A DNA stretch of 64,000 nt, from NCBI GenBank assembly GCA_024734495.1, contig JALMQS010000085.1:744001-808000 (forward strand). The letters run 5' to 3'. Position numbers and translations under genes: made by a program. The notes beneath the pieces are model-generated. The model saw only the letters and a list, made by a program, of their open reading frames with translations. It was not told the DNA's origin and made no database searches. This DNA comes from Forficula auricularia (Eukaryota > Arthropoda > Insecta > Dermaptera > Forficulidae). Shown here in pieces: positions 12,166 through 23,660 of this stretch (positions within the stretch are counted from its first letter, which is position 1; every line of letters starts with the position of its first letter).

Positions 12166-12690
12166 AATTTATAATTTTCTTATTAATATATCAAAGAATA
12201 ATTAACATATTAACGAGAATTGTTTTTGATCGCTCTTTTTAAACAAGATATATATCGCGAGACTAGTGCTGGTTGAGGCTATTGGAGTCTGCTGAATCTT
12301 TAAAGTCTGGACCAAGAGAGAATGAAAAAGATATGATCCATTTAGCTATAATCCAGCAGCATTTCGCGTTTAGCACACATGACTTGATTTTTATATCAAA
12401 CACTGATATGGATCACCAAATGAATTTGTAATCTGAGATGATTGAATAAATAACATCTCTCAGTGTTTGATATAAAAAGCGTCATGAGGGCTAAACTCGA
12501 AATCATGCTGGTTTATAGCTAAATGGATCATATCTTTTTCATTCTCTCTTGGTCCAGACTCAGCATACTCCAATAGCCTCAACCAGAAGTAGTCTCGCGA
12601 TATATATCTTGCTTAAAAAGCGCGATCAAAAACAATTCTCGTTAATATGTTAATTATTCTTTGATATATTAATGAGATAATTATAAATTT
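12166..12690. mobile_element. 525-bp near-perfect palindrome (foldback element)
   Basis: Arms of about 245 bp (12166-12411 and 12448-12690) are nearly exact inverted copies. Shared blocks include AGAATAATTAACATATTAAC, GATATATATC(G/T)CGAGACTA and ATCATATCTTTTTCATTCTC. The loop is about 36 bp. No hammerhead core and no ORF were seen. The low arm divergence suggests a recent origin or gene conversion between arms. Confidence 0.75.
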
Positions 12691-13502
12691 ATTTAACTTC
12701 ATTATTGCAAGTTAGAAATATATAAATTCGGATATTATTTTCACTTAATATTTGACAAAATCACCTGCTTTTGATTCGCGATCGAATAAAATAAAGGAAA
12801 CTTATGATTAAAAAGATGGACATTAAATTCGAAAGGTTTGTATTTTTTAAATGTAATTTTGCTGTTGTATTTTGATTTGAAAAATATTATATAAATTGAA
12901 TTAATTTACTATGGATTAGTAAGAGCTTAAAAAAAAATACCTTTCGATCTTTTAAATATATATATCTATTTTTATTACTCTTCGACAAGAACTTTGTCAT
13001 TTTCACACTTAAAACGCGTTAATAAAATTAATAAATGAACGAATAAATGAAAAAATAAGTAAAAATGTCAAATGTTTTAGGAGATATATACAATAAGTTA
13101 AGTTCTGAAGAAAGCAATAAATTGTTTGAAATCTTTATTGTTAATTTGGTCGTTTTTTGATTGAGTCTCAACAATGAACATTTAAATTTAAATTACAAAA
13201 TTAATTTTTGTATTTTATTAATTTTTAAATAGTATATTTCAGATTTCTATAAACTATTTTTGTAATGCTAAAGTTTTAATCCATTCATGGAAATAATTCA
13301 AAAAGTATATTTCTAATTTGTAATAAATAATGTAGTAGTAGCTAAAATTTTAATTAATTTAAAAAGTATCTATATTTGTAATTTTATTTATTTAATACAA
13401 TAGGGGATGGGGGCTAATTTTAGCTCGTTGAAATATTATTATACTAAAAATATATAAATTAATGTCAACATGTCTAATAAATAGTTCAATTGTTTGTTTC
13501 AG

Positions 13503-13603
13503 AGCCAGAGCCCCAACCCGGAGGAGCATCCGACACCCGGCCAACTTTCTTTCTTCTCCACTATTTCTTTTTGATCTCGTCAACACTTCTAATTTTGTAT
13601 TAA
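13503..13603 (+). CDS. Candidate terminal exon encoding a GPI-anchor-like tail
   Basis: The acceptor is TGTTTGTTTCAG, ending at 13502. Read in phase 1 (two bases complete a codon begun in the previous exon), the exon encodes EPEPQPGGASDTRPT followed by the hydrophobic FFLLHYFFLISSTLLILY and a TAA stop at 13601-13603. A small-residue site (GGAS), short polar spacer and uninterrupted hydrophobic C-terminus ending at the stop form the classical GPI-attachment signal. A C-terminal membrane anchor is the alternative. The incoming phase matches the donor of the microexon at 10525-10566. The gene could be an adhesion or signalling protein with anchored and non-anchored isoforms, but it is not recognised. 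Confidence 0.5.
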
Positions 13604-13700
13604 TTTAAACAAGGTACATTTCTCTTTATTTAACAAGTATATAATTATAAAATAATATATTATCTATACTATAACTAATTTATTTTTATTTATTTTTTAG

Positions 13701-13745
13701 ATATTCTAATTGCTGAGCACAAAACTTTATTAAATTTTATTAAAG
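13701..13745 (+). CDS. Candidate 45-nt cassette exon (phase 1 to 1)
   Basis: TTATTTATTTTTTAG ends at 13700 and AAG|GTAAAT follows 13745. The 45 bases keep frame and, with an incoming G, encode DILIAEHKTLLNFIK. Its first residues resemble the DFLAAE start of the 42-nt exon at 10525, which could mean an old exon duplication, but the match is only a few residues. The sequence is AT-rich and splice-like signals are easy to find by chance here, so this is weaker than the exons at 10525 and 13503. Confidence 0.28.
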
Positions 13746-14400
13746 GTAAATATGGATTATAAAATTTTGATATTTATTAATATTATTTAAAAGAACAAAA
13801 CAAATAAATAGCTGATAAAAAAATAATAGAGAGGATACAAAATACAAGATCTAGTATAGAATCAAATTATTTTTTAACGAATCTAAATTTTTCATTTTTG
13901 GATTTTGTATTCAATTTTGAAAATTGATTTGCATAGCGTTTAAAAAGTAAAAATATGACTCAAATATTTTACTCATTTAATTCCTCTGAAAATATTTATT
14001 ATTAGCGTAGAAAACGTGATTCGAAAAAAACTTAACAAATCTGGTTAAATTAAATATTTTTTTTTTAATTTTTAAGTGACCATCATCGACTAAATTAGTT
14101 TATTCTTAATATTGAACTATCCGGCTGTATGTTTCCTTAACGTAGCTAGGGTAGGCATTTAGTTGCCATTGCTGTCCAAAGGCTGCGTAAATTCTAGAGG
14201 ATCGTTCATTTTAATCAAATAAGCTCGCTCCACCAAAATTTTATAGTAAAACCAAATGATTAAAAATGTTTAGATACACTGATATATATATTGTATTGAA
14301 TAGTTAGGAATAATCAAAATTACAGACTATATTAAAGGAGAAATACTTCGAAATAGTAAAATAAACCGGTAAAGAATTGCGACTAAAATATAATACAAAA

Positions 14401-14640
14401 CTAGCTGAAAGGCCCGCCTTCGGCGGCCCTCTTGCTATCCAGGGGTTGCAGCCCCTGGACTCCCCCCCCCCCCCTGATACCCCCCACACCATGAACCCGT
14501 GCCCAACCCCCGCCCCCACCACCCCAACCACCCCGTACCACCCTGCTAAGTCCCTGGTCCACCACTCCGAACCCCCACAATCCACCAACCCTGAACCCCC
14601 CACCCACCCAGTAAAATTTTTCGATTCAATTCGATCGAGA
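14401..14640 (-). mobile_element. Non-autonomous Helitron (240 bp)
   Basis: On the minus strand it starts TC (TCTCGATCG, at 14640) after an A and ends CTAG (14404-14401) before a T, the A|T insertion preference of Helitrons. Next to the 3' end lies a GC hairpin (complement of GGCCCGCCTTCGGCGG, 14411-14426). The interior is poly-C/G-rich, which creates overlapping proline- and glycine-rich open frames on both strands. These are not genes. The 3' end matches that at 48918-48921. Confidence 0.7.
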
Positions 14641-14784
14641 TATTTTTGAAATAGCGCATCAATCGTTCCAGATCTTGTCGCTTAATTAGGGTCATTTAAA
14701 TAGGAAGATTCAGTTTTCCTATTAAAAATGGTCAGAGTGTATAGGTTATCGATTTAGATTAATTAATAGTACTATTGAAAGAGA

Positions 14785-15062
14785 CGACTGTGGGTCAGTA
14801 GTTAGAGTGTCGGCCCGGTGGCCTCAAATACGCTGGTTCGAGACCGAGTCTCAGCAGATATTTGCAGTCGCCTCCTCTTGGAAAGCAATGGCAGCCTACC
14901 AAGAGTATACTTGCCTAGTAACCTCTCCAAACTAGCCATTCGGAGCCGGCGTTAAAAAGTAGGTCCCGTATATCTGTGTAAAAAAGCTAAGCACACTCAG
15001 CACATATACATGTGGAGAGGAGCCAAAACGTCAGGGAGACTTGATATGGCACTTAAAGAATA
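14785..15062 (+). mobile_element. tRNA-derived SINE with target duplication
   Basis: An RNA polymerase III A-box-like segment (GGTCAGTAGTTAGAGTG, from about 14793) and a B box (GGTTCGAGACC, 14835-14845) give a tRNA-like head. A non-tRNA body of about 200 bp and a short A-rich tail follow. The exact 11-bp duplication ATTGAAAGAGA flanks it (14774-14784 and 15063-15073), as expected for LINE-mobilised insertion. The related tRNA species cannot be fixed. Confidence 0.8.
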
Positions 15063-15202
15063 ATTGAAAGAGAAATTTTAAAATTCCTCCCTCTGAGCTG
15101 CTAAAACATTTGTTTTCGGCTTGCTTTACTTTTTATTTCTACCAATCCATCTCTGTTGTTTCAATTTCCATGAATATTATGACACTCAATCGTTAAACAA
15201 TT

Positions 15203-16455
15203 TATTACTTTACCATACAGAGTATGGTCAAGTATTGTAATCGTGCATAAAAAAGTGATTTTTTTTCCTTATTTTTTTCAAAATATCTCAAAAATGGCTT
15301 AAACTATATCGATTAAAAAAATTGAGCGAAACCATGGCATTTCACTCTACAAAAAAGCTCTAATAAGTGAACATCGAAAAAATTATATTTTTCGAGATAA
15401 TAATTGTTTTGTCAAAATGTCTGTTAGTTAGTTAATTAGTTAGTCTGTGCATTATCAAATTTTTGTGGACGAGCTAGCTCAAAAACTAGTGTGAATATCG
15501 AAACCAAATTTCACACGTAGTTTTGGTCCATTAAGATTAAGAGCTGATTAGATTTTAGTGCATATCGACCCAAAATTAAGGGGGGGGGGGTTAAAAATTA
15601 AAAATCTAGGTCGTTTGAGCAAACTCAACCAAATTTTGTATACATAATCAGTGGACCCCCAGAAGTCTAAAAATGCAAAAACTAACCGCCCGAAATGGGG
15701 GGGGGGTCAAAAAATGAAAATCTTGGCCATTTACCAAACTCGACCAAATTTTGTATACATAATTATTGTGCCCCTAGGAGTTTAAAAATGCAAAAAAACT
15801 AACCCCCCCCTCCCCTACATGATTATAAATAATTTTATTAAATATTAATGTAAGTGAGGGGCCAGGTTGTATGGTAAAGTCTACAAAAAAGCCCTAATAA
15901 GTGAACATCGAAAAAATTATATTTTTCAAGATAATAATTTTTTTGTCAACATGTCTGTTTGTCTGTTAGTTAGTTTGTGCGTTGCCAAATTTTGTGGACG
16001 AGCTAGCTCAAAAACTAGTGTGAATATAGAAACCAAATTTCACACGTAGTTTTGGACCATTGAGATTAAGAGCTGATTAGATTTTGGTGGATATCGACCC
16101 AAAATTAAGGGGTGTGGAGGGGGTTAAAAATTAAAAATCTAGGCCATTTGACCAAACTCAACCAAATTTTGTATACATAATCAGTGGAACCCCAGAAGTC
16201 TAAAAATGCAAAAGCTAACCGCCCAAAATGGGGGGGGGGGGTGCTAGGTCAAAAAATTAATATCTAGGCCATTTGACCAAACACAACCAAATTTTGTATA
16301 CATAATCAGTGGGATCCCAGAAGACTAAAAATGGAAAAACTAACCCCCCTTCCCTACATGATTATAAATAATTTTATTAAATATTAAATATAAGTGAGGG
16401 GCCAGGTTGTATGGTAAAGTCAAGTGGAATGCCACATCAGATCACGTCAGCTTTT
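15203..16455 (+). repeat. Family-A repeat, copy 2, internally duplicated
   Basis: Starts ACTTTACCATAC (15207) and ends GTATGGTAAAGT (near 16409-16420), followed by a conserved CAAGTGGAATGCCACATCAG segment. The block from about 15346 to 15880 is repeated at about 15885-16430 (AAAAAGC(T/C)CTAATAAGTGAAC starts both), making this copy twice normal length. Poly-G tracts vary between units. The open frame at 15867-16049 is part of the repeat and not a gene. Confidence 0.65.
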
Positions 16456-16631
16456 CTCTCATAATAAATACCTTTGAATCTCAACTAACTCAGTGAAAAA
16501 CGCAAGAGTTGATAATTAATTGATCTTTTTTGAAAAAAATTAAATAATAGATATATTCACAATAAATAGTTATACTCTAGTTTTATAATTCTTATTTTTA
16601 ATATATATTTTTTTCTTTTGATTTGTTTCAG

Positions 16632-16685
16632 ATTTTCCTCTTCCTCACTTTACTCTTCCAAACACTTCTACACAAAATTGCACCG
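16632..16685 (+). CDS. Candidate 54-nt cassette exon (phase 1 to 1) or start of a terminal exon
   Basis: The acceptor TTTTTTTCTTTTGATTTGTTTCAG ends at 16631 (strong pyrimidine tract). A possible donor CCG|GTAAAA follows 16685. The 54 bases keep frame and, with an incoming G, encode DFPLPHFTLPNTSTQNCTG. If the weak donor is not used, the frame runs through an A13 tract to a stop at 16775-16777, adding a lysine-rich tail, and the long AT-rich DNA downstream would be 3' UTR. The base composition of the first 54 bases stands out from its surroundings. Host gene unknown. The shared phase links it to the exons at 10525 and 13503. Confidence 0.4.
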
Positions 16686-16689
16686 GTAA

Positions 16690-17850
16690 AAAAAAAAAAA
16701 CCCCAAAAAACAAGCAAAATATTGACGTTGAGCAAAAAGAAACAACAATTCTAAAAGTCGGAAGCATATATTTTTAAAAACAGTGATCGAAAAAAAAAAC
16801 AAATTGAAACTAAAAAGCTAAATGCTTATTTTTAAATTTTGAATTTTTATCTGCAAAAAAACAAACATTTTTCTATTTTTTGAAATCAAACCATTTGTAC
16901 AATTTTTAAAGTTTGTGAGGAGATTTTATAAATAATTTTTCTTTTTTATTTAAAGAAAACAAAAAACATTTTACAATTTACAATCAAGTACCAAAATATT
17001 TTTCTATACATGTTTTTATTTTTATTTTATTTATTTCTATTTTATTTTTATTTTTTTTTATTTTCTAATTGCAATTGCAACTGAAATTTTCAATGCCTTC
17101 CAGTTGTTTGTTGTTCAAATTTGAAACACAAAACATTTTCTAAAAAAATAACAATTTACAAAAACTGTATTTGCAACATCTCCAATTCCTTCAATGGCTG
17201 CTTGTTGAATCAATCAAATATTTAGTTTTCTAAAGCATTCGTTAATTAGTTCAAATAGATGTTGTTAGAGAACAAGGCAATTGTATCTAGTTGTACAATA
17301 TATTATATTATATATTTACGAAACCAAAGTGCTTGCCTGGCGGCATTTCGTGTCTTAAGATCGGCTCTTTTTATAGGGCTTAACATATTTATATATTAAT
17401 CACAAAATACATCACTTTAGGATGGATTAAATTAAATCTATACATATTATATATATTTATATATGCGATTTGCATTATTTCATGATCAAGAACTGTGTGT
17501 GTAGAAATAAAGGGACTATTTTTTCACTTCAGAAAATTTTCCACTTATGGATTTTTTATTTTAAAACTATTCGATGAAGGGCTTATTCTTTATATAGGTT
17601 TTAAAATAATTATTTAACTCATTTTTACGTTTTGTATCAAATTTGATAAATTTATAGCGGGAAACTTTCTGATTTAAGATTTATTAAATAGCTAATTTAA
17701 ATTTTTTCTTCATCTATTTTGTAGATTGAAAATATTTTTAACAAACATCCCATAATTATAATTTTTATGATAATAAAATTAACAAAACATGCAACATTTC
17801 GATCCTTATTAATACTGGCTTGAAAATTTTTCAATTTCGATGAAACTCAA
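16690..17850. other. A-rich non-coding stretch, possible 3' UTR
   Basis: Long A and T runs with CAA-rich phrases and no open frame. It could be untranslated sequence of an exon starting at 16632 or plain intron. There is nothing decisive such as a clear polyadenylation site with a downstream GT-rich block. Confidence 0.3.
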
Positions 17851-18448
17851 CTATTTTTCACCCCCACTCAACTCCTTATATTATACAAGGCTCAAATTCG
17901 CCCCTGTCTAGAATATTGCTCGCATTTGTGGAGAGGAGCCTCCAAGTATTCTCTTAATACCTTAGATGCAATTCAGAGGCGAGCTGTCAGACTGATAGGC
18001 GATCCTACATTAACTGACACTCTCGACTCCCTAGCCCATCGTAGATCTGTCTCCGCCCTTTCCCTTTTTTATAGATATTACCATGGCTTTTGTTCTGACG
18101 AAATAAAAACGATAATCCCACCAAAGGCTTCATTTGCGCGAAATACACGATTTTCTAAAATTCAACACCGCTACGCGCTTAAACTAGACATTAACGCATT
18201 TGCCAATTCATTTGTCCCTATGACATCTAGAGACTTGAACTCTCTTCCCCCTACCGTCTTTCCAGCTACTTATAACCTTCAATCTTTCAAGACCATCATC
18301 CACAGATACCTTCGACTGCTACCCAATCCCTAAATCTCCCCTTATCTTCACATTACAAGGGTCCACCACGGACTTCAGAGGTTGTACCTTCTTGGTGCAA
18401 CTTCTTCTTGTATCAATATCATTATAAAAAAAAAAAAAAAAAAAAAAA
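17850..18448 (+). mobile_element. 5'-truncated LINE (jockey/CR1-type) with poly-A tail
   Basis: The 3' end of a non-LTR retrotransposon: an ORF2 C-terminal part (separate entry), a short 3' UTR (CCACCACGGACTTCAGAGG, GTATCAATATCATTAT) and a 23-base A tail at 18426-18448. The same 3' UTR and tail occur at 44766-45064. Truncation at the 5' end is usual for target-primed insertion. No target duplication could be defined. Confidence 0.8.
17857..18333 (+). pseudogene. LINE ORF2 C-terminal fragment (reverse transcriptase tail)
   Basis: The frame opens at 17824 and homology begins about 17857 with FTPTQLLILYKAQIRPCLEY, followed by CSHLW, IQRRAVRLIGD, HRRSVSALSLFYRYYHG and a proline-ending C-terminus at the stop (18331-18333). 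This block is the conserved region after the polymerase domain in jockey/CR1-clade ORF2 proteins. The catalytic YADD region and the endonuclease are absent. The remaining frame has no stop, so the copy is fairly young. It cannot make an active enzyme. Confidence 0.8.
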
Positions 18449-18449
18449 C

Positions 18450-21010
18450 TAATTTAAAATCAAGGATAAAGTAGGTAATCGAAATACATATTAGGAATTT
18501 TATTAATTCTTTTTACTATTATAAACGTAAAATAATGGATACGTTTATGTTAATTTTCTATTGCACTGTATAAAACTGTAAATTATGTCGGTAACCACCT
18601 GGACAATTACACCGAAATATAAAAGCTGAAATTATCTTTAACCAGACTTAATTTCAACATGAAGAAATACATTTTTTCTCCAGAAATTTTCTTAGTAAAA
18701 AAATTGATTAAAACTCTTATATACTTATATACTTGTTTTCAAATTCACTAAAAGATAAAATTTTAAATAATTTCAAATAAAAATAAAAAAAAACATACTT
18801 TTATGCCAAATTATTTTGATTTTTTTGCCATTATTAGCAAGTTTAGCAGAATATTCTTATTAAAATAATAAGAGAGTTATCAAATGAAATATCAAAATTA
18901 AAAAAACTGTTAAAATGTAGCAAACTTATTTTTTATGTTAAGTCTAGATCGTTTTTCTTTTTTTATGGGATAATTGGTGTGTGAATACCAACAGTTTTCA
19001 TGCTTTTTTAACAATAAAAATAATAAATTATACTAAAGTGGTGTTCAAATAATTATTTCATTATTTTCAAAACATAAATCTACCATAGTTTACCATATAT
19101 TTAATTTAATCAAAACATAATATTTGTTTATTTATTTATTTTTTTGGACCCGAAAAAGCCGATAAATATTTTATTGGTTTTGAATTTGAATAGAACTAAA
19201 TATATAATGATCCCTTTACTTTTACACACAGTATATAAATCATAAAATAAATGCGGATTTATAAAATAGATAAAAAGTAACTTTTTTTTTCGAAAACGAA
19301 ATTCTTGTGAAAAAAGTAAAAATTAAAAAAAAAATGTTTTTTCTGAAAAGAATTCATGTTTAAGACTCTATTGTGAAATCCAACTCTGTTACCCCTAGAG
19401 TTGATCGAATGCTCTTAATTTCCATATGACATTCTTTGCTTTGTGTTAATTCATTATGTTAAGCTAATTCAAACAAGTAATTGTAATAAAATTACTGTCT
19501 GGTCACCCGATTGCCTCGAGGATGTATATATAATATAGTTTATATATATATTACAATTATTTTATATATATATAAAAATATATATATATTTAAGCCTGGA
19601 TGTACTAATTGTACCCGTGTGTAAATATGGCATTAGAATTTTAAATAACGGGCGTAATTAATTCATTGAATGTGTGAATATCTGTGTGTGAATGCGTAAA
19701 AAATGTGTATAATGAGTACGAATGGTTCATAAAAACACATATTAGAAATAATATTTATATAAATATATATTTAAACAAAAAAAAAATCAAAAAAAAAACA
19801 CAAAAATATATAGTAGAATGTACATGTTATTCATAAAGTTTTTTTTTAATTTTATTTTTAATCTTATGCACCTTAATTATTATTATTATTAGTAATATTT
19901 TAATTTTATTTCATATCATCTATCATCAACCCTTCAGAATTTTAAAAATGCATCATCAAACGTGCCTATATAGAAATCTGTATCAAATTCGTAGAAAAAT
20001 GGAGAGCGTTAGTATCTCCAATACATTTGATACAGAATAGCATTAAAATATTGTAAGAAAACAAAAAAAGTTAGAAAAATTAAAAAAAAAAAATAATAAT
20101 AATAATGAATTGATCATACATAAAGGGCCTATTTATAATTCTATAAAAGATTTTTTTTTTAAATGTCGTAACTATATAATTGTATTATAAACATATTAAC
20201 CTAAGAGAAAATATACATATATTAGGCTTCTTTTTTTTGGTATTTTTGTTTTTGATAATAAGTAAAACAAAAGAAAGGGGCGTTGGAAAATTGATTAATA
20301 CAAAGGTTATAAATTAGTTTTAAATTTGTTAAAAAAAAGAATTTTATTTAAATATCAAAATAAAATAAAGTGTATTACAAATTTAACTCCAAAAATTAAG
20401 TTTTTTTTTTCAATTGTGATCGAAATTATTTTTTGTAAATAATTTTTTTATTTTAAAGAAAAACAAATTTCTGTATTGATAAGATGTGAAATTTAGAGTA
20501 TTTGTTTCAGTCAAATGAAAGATTGTACTAGTTGGAAAAAATCTTGCTTTTTTTCTTTGAAAAATTATTGTACCTGTAGATTGTCAATAAGTACATTTCG
20601 GTAATTTTTGTGATTGCATAATTTAATAGAAAATTTTGATCAGATGAAGAAAAGTGGAATGGATAATATTTTTTGAGAAAAAAACAAATTTTCTTCGAAC
20701 AACTTTCCGATTACTAAACAAATAAAATTGCCGTTTAATTAGAAATTAAATAAACAAGTTATAAATATATTATATCTAATTAAATTTTATTTCTCGTTAA
20801 AAGTCATCATTAGTGTTAAAAAAAATCAGTTATTCATTCAGCCTCTAGAAATCTGAATATAACTGAGAAACGGGTTCGTTAAAGTTTCCAATAATTAAGA
20901 ACCAACTGCAATTGTTCAATTTATCATATTTATATTCTTATTTATTAAACCACTTCAATATTGTATTTTTAAAATGAAACCGATGAAGAAAACAAAAAAT
21001 AAATTAAAAT
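18450..21010. other. AT-rich sequence, no gene recognised
   Basis: Poly-A/T runs and TA microsatellite (about 19525-19590). The section 19360-20050 is slightly more complex and could be untranslated sequence, but no ORF or splice-bounded exon was supported. Confidence 0.4.
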
Positions 21011-21013
21011 TGA

Positions 21014-21478
21014 AGTAAAATTTTTGTTTCTAAAATGTGGATCAATTGATTAATTAAATTTTAACAAATGTAAAAAACTTAACAAAAGTACTCGGCTTAC
21101 ACTATGCTTCAGATTGATTCAAATAAGAGCTTATACAATTTTCCATCGTGTTTTCATGCAGTCATTACAAGAAATTGAAAATGATGAGCGTTAAAGTCTC
21201 CAATACTTTTGATATAGTCTAGGATAGAGAATATGTTCTACTTTATAATGTATGTATATAATAATATGTAATATTTGATGATTCTAAATTGATAGTGTTA
21301 TAAAAAAAAATGGAAAAATGTAGATCAATTATTATTTGACTGAATTTTACTGAAAATCGACAACTTTTGAAAGAGTCTACTAGGCAGTGTATATTGGTTA
21401 AATAAGACCCTTTAAAAAATCAATTGCACTTTACCCATAATATATTTTGGAACTTAAAATATAAACTGAGATATATTT
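21014..21478 (+). repeat. 460-bp duplicated segment, copy 1
   Basis: Near-identical to 25378-25840 in direct orientation, including exact long runs through AGTACTCGGCTTACACTATG and GTCTAGGATAGAGAATATGT. Mismatches are scattered single bases and short indels. No ORF. A shorter, more diverged relative may lie at about 19975-20045 (GAGCGTTAGTATCTCCAATA). Confidence 0.75.
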
Positions 21479-21929
21479 TTGAATTTACCAGAGGATGATT
21501 ACAACTAACATCATGTATTTTCTTTATCACATTACGTTAAATCGATTTTTAAACGATGTTTCAGTAAATTTGCTACAAAAAACACTATCACCTCGTTTTC
21601 AGAGCTTTGAAGGTATCAATAAAATCGAAAAAAACTTTTAATATTTATGGAGATAAATTGCACAAATACAATTCTAGCGATGTTCCATGTATTGAACATA
21701 ATTTAATTGGGAAAACTCATAGAAAACTCGTAAGAGTTATGACCATTTATATCAACTAGAAACAAAAAATTATATTTTCTGACGTTTGTAGGTCAGACAG
21801 AATTCGCCCAATTTATTAAAAAAATGTTTTGTTAAAATTCCAACGCCCCTTTCTATATGAAATATATATGTATAATAAAATCCAAATATATGTATTTACT
21901 TTTTAATCTATATATATTTCACTAGTCTC

Positions 21930-21990
21930 TCTCTATCTCTCTCTCTGTTTCTCTATCTATCTATCTATCTATCTATCTCTTTCTCTTTCT
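21930..21990 (+). repeat. CT / TATC microsatellite
   Basis: CT repeats running into six or more TATC units and back into CTTT-type units. Confidence 0.85.
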
Positions 21991-23323
21991 ATTTTGATCT
22001 ATCAAAAATTGCTTCTTTTTTAAACGTAAATGTAAAATAGTAATATAATATATTATTAAAATACATATAATTACATAAATGAATTATAAAAAACGTTCTA
22101 TTGTTTCTATAATAATAATAATAATAATAATAATTTATTAGATTAGAACAATTATATTTTTTTGATAATGATAAGAGAAAAAATTATAGTAGCTTTAATA
22201 AAATTATATACATATATATGTGGTATATATATATATAATTTTTCTAGTTAAGAAAAATTGACTTAATAGTAAATAAAATGTTTTGAGTAATAAAAATTGC
22301 TATATTATTATTATTATTATTTTCGTATATTTTTTTTGTTTCGGCTGTATTTGGATAGGAAAAGAAATAGAGATAATGAAAGGGAGTTGTTTTGTTTATT
22401 CAATTTAGATGAACGAAAGAAACGCTTCCTTACATTTCATGCGCAATTCCATTTACTCTATGTTCTAATGAAAAATATAATTGTTAATTATTTTAACGTT
22501 TCGATTATATAAATATCAAAAAAAAAAGAAACAAACAACAAATCTTGAAATATTAAATTAATCTAGAACCACAATCTAATTGTTCAATTTAAATGGATGA
22601 ACACAAATAAATAAATAAATTTTATTTAAAAAAAACAAACATACTTTTTACTAATATTATTTCCCTTACAATTTCCTAGAACATATTTTTTTAATTGTTA
22701 TGATGAATAGCAAGTAATTTTAAAACCTAATATTCAAGATTGACTTTAGGAAACTTTAAGAAGGGGGAATTCATTTTTGGAGAGAATGGGATCGAAAGTA
22801 TTTGTAAAACCGACTCTCAGATGATTGAATGTTAAATAATTCATGAAAGATAGACACTAAAAAGGAGATCCATTCTTTAATAGAGTGATTCTAACCCAGG
22901 GGAAGGCGTACGGCTATGCCAGGAGGTACGCCAGGCTCTGATTATAAAACAAATTTTATTTAAACTCTTTTAATAAATTTAATTACAAAAATACAAGCTT
23001 TAACAGCTGCATATCTAAAGAAAATCATTTATTTGCTTTTTTCAAACAAAAGTTTACCCAAACAATATGGCTTTTTGAAAAAGATGTTTGTGAAAAACAA
23101 GATATAAGAATTGAATCTGTCATTTCAAAAAAGTCACACAATCAGAATCAATGTAAACTGTGTAATTCACAAGTAAATGAATTTTCAAGGAATTTTTTGG
23201 GGTGAATATAGTGTTTGGACTTAAAAGTTTGTGAATATCGAATAATATTTATAAATGAAATAAATTAAAAAAACAAAAAAAAACAGATAAACTATTCTTG
23301 ACTTAAATTGTTTTAGCAAGAAA

Positions 23324-23660
23324 CAGGGTTAGGTGCTATTAAATTTGAACAAAACAATCATATCAATCAACTGAATTGTGTCGTTTAAGCAATGAACTAC
23401 GACTTCGAGGTACTATTTAAAGAGGAAGGAATGTACTGCTGTGCAAGGTTTTTACTCAGATTATGGGTTTAATTTTAAGAAAGCATGTTTGGAAAAATTG
23501 AAAATGTGGTTTTTGAAATGACCGATTCAATTGTATTCAAATTTTAAATTAAATATAGTCAACAAATTAAAACAGGGTTAGGTGGTATTAAATTTGTACA
23601 AATTTGTAGAAAACAATCATATCAACAGGGTTAGGTGGTATTAAATTTGGATAGGCAACA
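23324..23660 (+). repeat. Short interrupted repeat (AACAGGGTTAGGTGGTATTA)
   Basis: The phrase CAGGGTTAGGTG(G/C)TATTAAATTTG occurs at about 23327, 23573 and 23627. ACAATCATATCAA follows two of them. These are local duplications of unknown origin. Confidence 0.6.

Noticed and set aside
14304..14649. Overlapping proline- and glycine-rich frames on both strands
   Set aside because: They arise from the poly-C interior of the Helitron.
15867..16049. 60-codon frame
   Set aside because: Lies entirely inside the duplicated family-A repeat.
22883..22960. hAT-like end (TTCTAACCCAGGGGAAGG ... GTACGCC)
   Set aside because: Resembles known hAT heads, but no partner end was found and the terminus is not CAG.
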